Part shown: positions 61,955 through 64,000 of the stretch, piece after piece
Numbering within the stretch: the first letter of the stretch is position 1
Layout: every line of letters begins with the position of its first letter
DNA from: Hemicordylus capensis
Lineage: Eukaryota > Chordata > Lepidosauria > Squamata > Cordylidae
Direction of reading: 5' to 3'
NCBI RefSeq assembly: GCF_027244095.1
Contig: NC_069658.1
Coordinates: 262,888,687 to 262,952,686, forward strand
Length of the DNA stretch: 64,000 nucleotides
Notes under the pieces: generated by a model
Told to the model about the DNA's origin: nothing
Databases searched by the model: none
The model's input: only the letters and a program-made list of their open reading frames with translations
Program-made: the position numbers and the translations under genes

Positions 61955-62660
61955 AGGAAGTATCATTAATAAGACCAATGGTCCATCTATCTAGCCCCAC
62001 ATCTTGCTTCCCATGGTGGCCAGGCCAACCAGATGGGAAGCCCATGAACAGGAAATAAAGGTAATATCCCTCTCCCAATTTCCAGCAACTGGCAGTCAGA
62101 GATATACTGAGGTCATTCACGCAACCGAAAACTGGGTAGGATAAGTGTCCTGCCTAGATTTGGGAGCTGTGTGTGCTCCGAATTTTCGGTTGTGTGGGAT
62201 CAAATGAATAGGTTGGAGGAGGGAGAAAGGATTGTGTGAAATCAAGGTAGGAGAAAAAGCTGGGTAGGGCAGCTTTTCCTCCTACCTTGGTCAAATGCTG
62301 GGCATGAAAGCCGGGTAGGACAGCATTCTCGTACCCAGCTTTTTCTCCAACCTTGATTTCATACAATCACTTCTCCCTTTTCCTACCTAGTTGTTTGCTC
62401 CCACACAAATGGAAATTAGGAGCACACACAGCTCCCAAACCTGGGTAGGACACTTGTCCTACTCAGTTTTCAGTTGTGTGAATGACCTCACTATCCCTGA
62501 ACATGGAGGTTCCACATAACCATTGTGACTATTAGCCACTGACAGTCTTCTCTTCATCATGGATTTGTCTAATTCCCTCGTAAAGTCATCTGAGCAAGTG
62601 ACCATCAACACATCTCACAACAGAGACTACATCAGTGAATTATGTGGTGTGAAGAAATTT
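61955..62660 (+). repeat. sauropsid interspersed repeat, split by the 62108 MITE
   Basis: The repeat begins at ACCAATGGTCCATCTATC, passes CAGCAACTGGCAGTCAGAGA, is interrupted at 62108, and resumes at 62491 through GCCACTGACAGTC to GTGGTGTGAAGAAATTTC. It is diverged from the copy at 47930. Confidence 0.6.
62108..62490. mobile_element. full-length foldback MITE (TGAGGTCATTCAC family), 383 bp
   Basis: The two halves are inverted copies over nearly their whole length: TGAGGTCATTCACGCAAC on the left, its inverse at the right end, and matching inner blocks such as TTGGGAGCTGTGTGTGCTCC. Flanking ACT (62106-62108 and 62490-62492) may be a 3-bp duplication. There is no coding sequence, and the superfamily is not assigned. 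Confidence 0.82.
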
Positions 62661-62938
62661 CAGTACAATGGGTACCCCTGGAATTTTGGCATGTGAAGCA
62701 ACTGCCTACTTTGTCTCTAGGATTGATCCATCCCTAGAATAAAGCATGCCACTATCTGCACAGACCCATCCTGAGTCTTGTTTCTCAGTACACTAGAGAT
62801 GTGATGCAATATTGGGAGCTACCGTTTATCTAGGAGGACTAATTGACAACATCCACGGACATGATGCTTAATGGAGTAACATAAGCAGAAGCACAGATCT
62901 CTTTGCCCTCTACCCCTTTTTGTCAGGTCTATGGCCAT

Positions 62939-64000
62939 TAGGGATGTGCACAAAACTGGTTCACCCGGTTCAGTTCGAATTCGAACCAGGTTCGAACCAT
63001 GAGGGGGTGGTTCGGTTTTGGTTTTGTTCGAACCACCCCCTGGTTTGGTTCGAATTCGAACCAGTTTGAACCGATGAGAACCGGTTTGAACTGGTTTGGA
63101 CACCCAAAAATTGGTAGGATGGTAGCTGGCACCCAGGGGTAACTGCCACCCAAACCCCAAAGCAATCGGACACTCGTACAATTTTTTATGAATTTTTGAA
63201 AATTATTTCTATTTTTTCTCATAGGATATAATGGGAATCTAACCAGCCCATTATTCCTTATTGTGGAGCACCCATGGGTGCCAACAACCATGCAAACCCC
63301 AAAGCAATCATACACTCCTATGGTTTTTCATGAATATTTGAAATATTTTTAATTATTTTTCTCATAGGGTATAATGGGGCCCAAACCAGCCCATATCCCC
63401 TATTGTGGAGTACCTAGGGGCACAAAAGTGGGGTAGGTGGTAGACAACCAGGGGTGCCTACTATCCACAATGTTCCAAGGTAATCGGATACTCCTCTGAT
63501 TATTGGTGAATTTTAAAATTATTTTGGAATTTCTCATAGAGAATAATTAGGATTGCAGCAAATTTATAGCTTCACGTTGGGGGGAAAGGAGTGTCATAGA
63601 GCGGAGTGTGGTGGGTGGTAGTTCCTAGGGTGGGCAAGGAAGCTATCAGAATTATTTGAAAGGAATTGGGCAAAGGGATGATTTTTAAGTGATTTTTGAA
63701 GTTTACGCGTCTTTAAGGTTTTTCTCCATAAAGAAGCATGGAGGTGTCAGCAAATGTATAGCTTCACATTGGGGGCAAAAGGGTGGCCTAAAGCAGTGTG
63801 GGTTTGGTGGTAGTGCCAGGTAGGGGCAAGGAAGCTACCTGAATTTTTTAAAAGGATTTTGGCAGCGGGCTGATTTTTGGTGAATTGTTGAAGTTTATGT
63901 GTCTTTAAGGTTTTCCCTCATAAGGTATAATGGAGTTTTCAGCAGCCCCATAAGTGCACTTGGGGGGTGCTGGGGTGACACAGAGCGAGTGGTGGTGTAG
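62939..64000. mobile_element. large hAT-type element of the TAGGGATGTGCA family, cut by the window edge
   Basis: It starts TAGGGATGTGCACAAAACTG, then shows GGTTCGAA / TTCGAACC palindromes. It continues as repeated modules with CTCATAGG(G/A)TATAATGG at about 63220, 63361 and 63920, and GCAAATTTATAGCTTCACGTT / GCAAATGTATAGCTTCACATT at 63558 and 63751. No transposase frame is visible. The right end is not in the window. Confidence 0.75.

Overview
The window is non-avian reptile nuclear DNA, most likely from a squamate (lizard or snake). Genes are split into small GT/AG exons separated by long repeat-filled introns. The repeat set is typical of squamates: SINEs with 5S rRNA-type and tRNA-type heads, L2 and CR1 LINEs, a Tc1 family, and many hAT-type MITEs with 8-bp target duplications. 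Nothing bacterial and no CRISPR array is present.

Three protein-coding loci can be reconstructed from exon phases. (1) A minus-strand TRIM gene (TRIM-A) starts at 18009 and runs left through exons at 17599-18009, 13842-13937, 13518-13748, 12592-12614, 11180-11295, 9363-9434, 5612-5815 and possibly 4777-4835. Its RING/B-box/coiled-coil part is open, but no PRY-SPRY domain is visible before the left edge. (2) A plus-strand TRIM gene (TRIM-B) runs from 22647 to 31464 in seven exons. They join into one 473-residue RING/B-box/coiled-coil/PRY-SPRY protein with no break. A and B are head-to-head paralogs whose first five exons have identical lengths (411, 96, 231, 23 and 116 nt). (3) The last seven coding exons of a minus-strand maestro HEAT-like repeat (MROH-type) gene lie between 61841 and 41463. 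They join into 307 residues plus stop, and the gene continues past the right edge. TRIM-B and the MROH gene converge.

Layout: 0-18 kb is TRIM-A with two near-identical deleted Tc1 elements (1.5 and 6.9 kb), a minisatellite-bearing Helentron-like element (11.4 kb) and an 843-bp hAT foldback (14.4 kb). 18-22.6 kb is the shared TRIM 5' interval, holding a DIRS-type fossil and two hAT MITEs. 22.6-32 kb is TRIM-B, with SINEs, a second Helentron-like copy and a promoter-like module in its introns. 32-41 kb is intergenic, with nested hAT MITEs, a 5'-truncated CR1 and a decayed ZMYM1-like hAT transposase. 41-62 kb is the MROH 3' half. Its introns contain a three-layer nested insertion (L2 > second LINE > GC-rich hAT MITE, 53.4-57.3 kb) and an L2 copy that still has a 581-codon reverse-transcriptase frame (57.7-59.5 kb). 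62-64 kb holds a full-length foldback MITE and the left end of a large modular hAT element cut by the window edge.

The two TRIM genes are presumed E3 ubiquitin ligases that may share a 5' regulatory interval. No functional link between them and the MROH gene can be read from the sequence. All gene and repeat names come from motif recognition by eye; no search was run.
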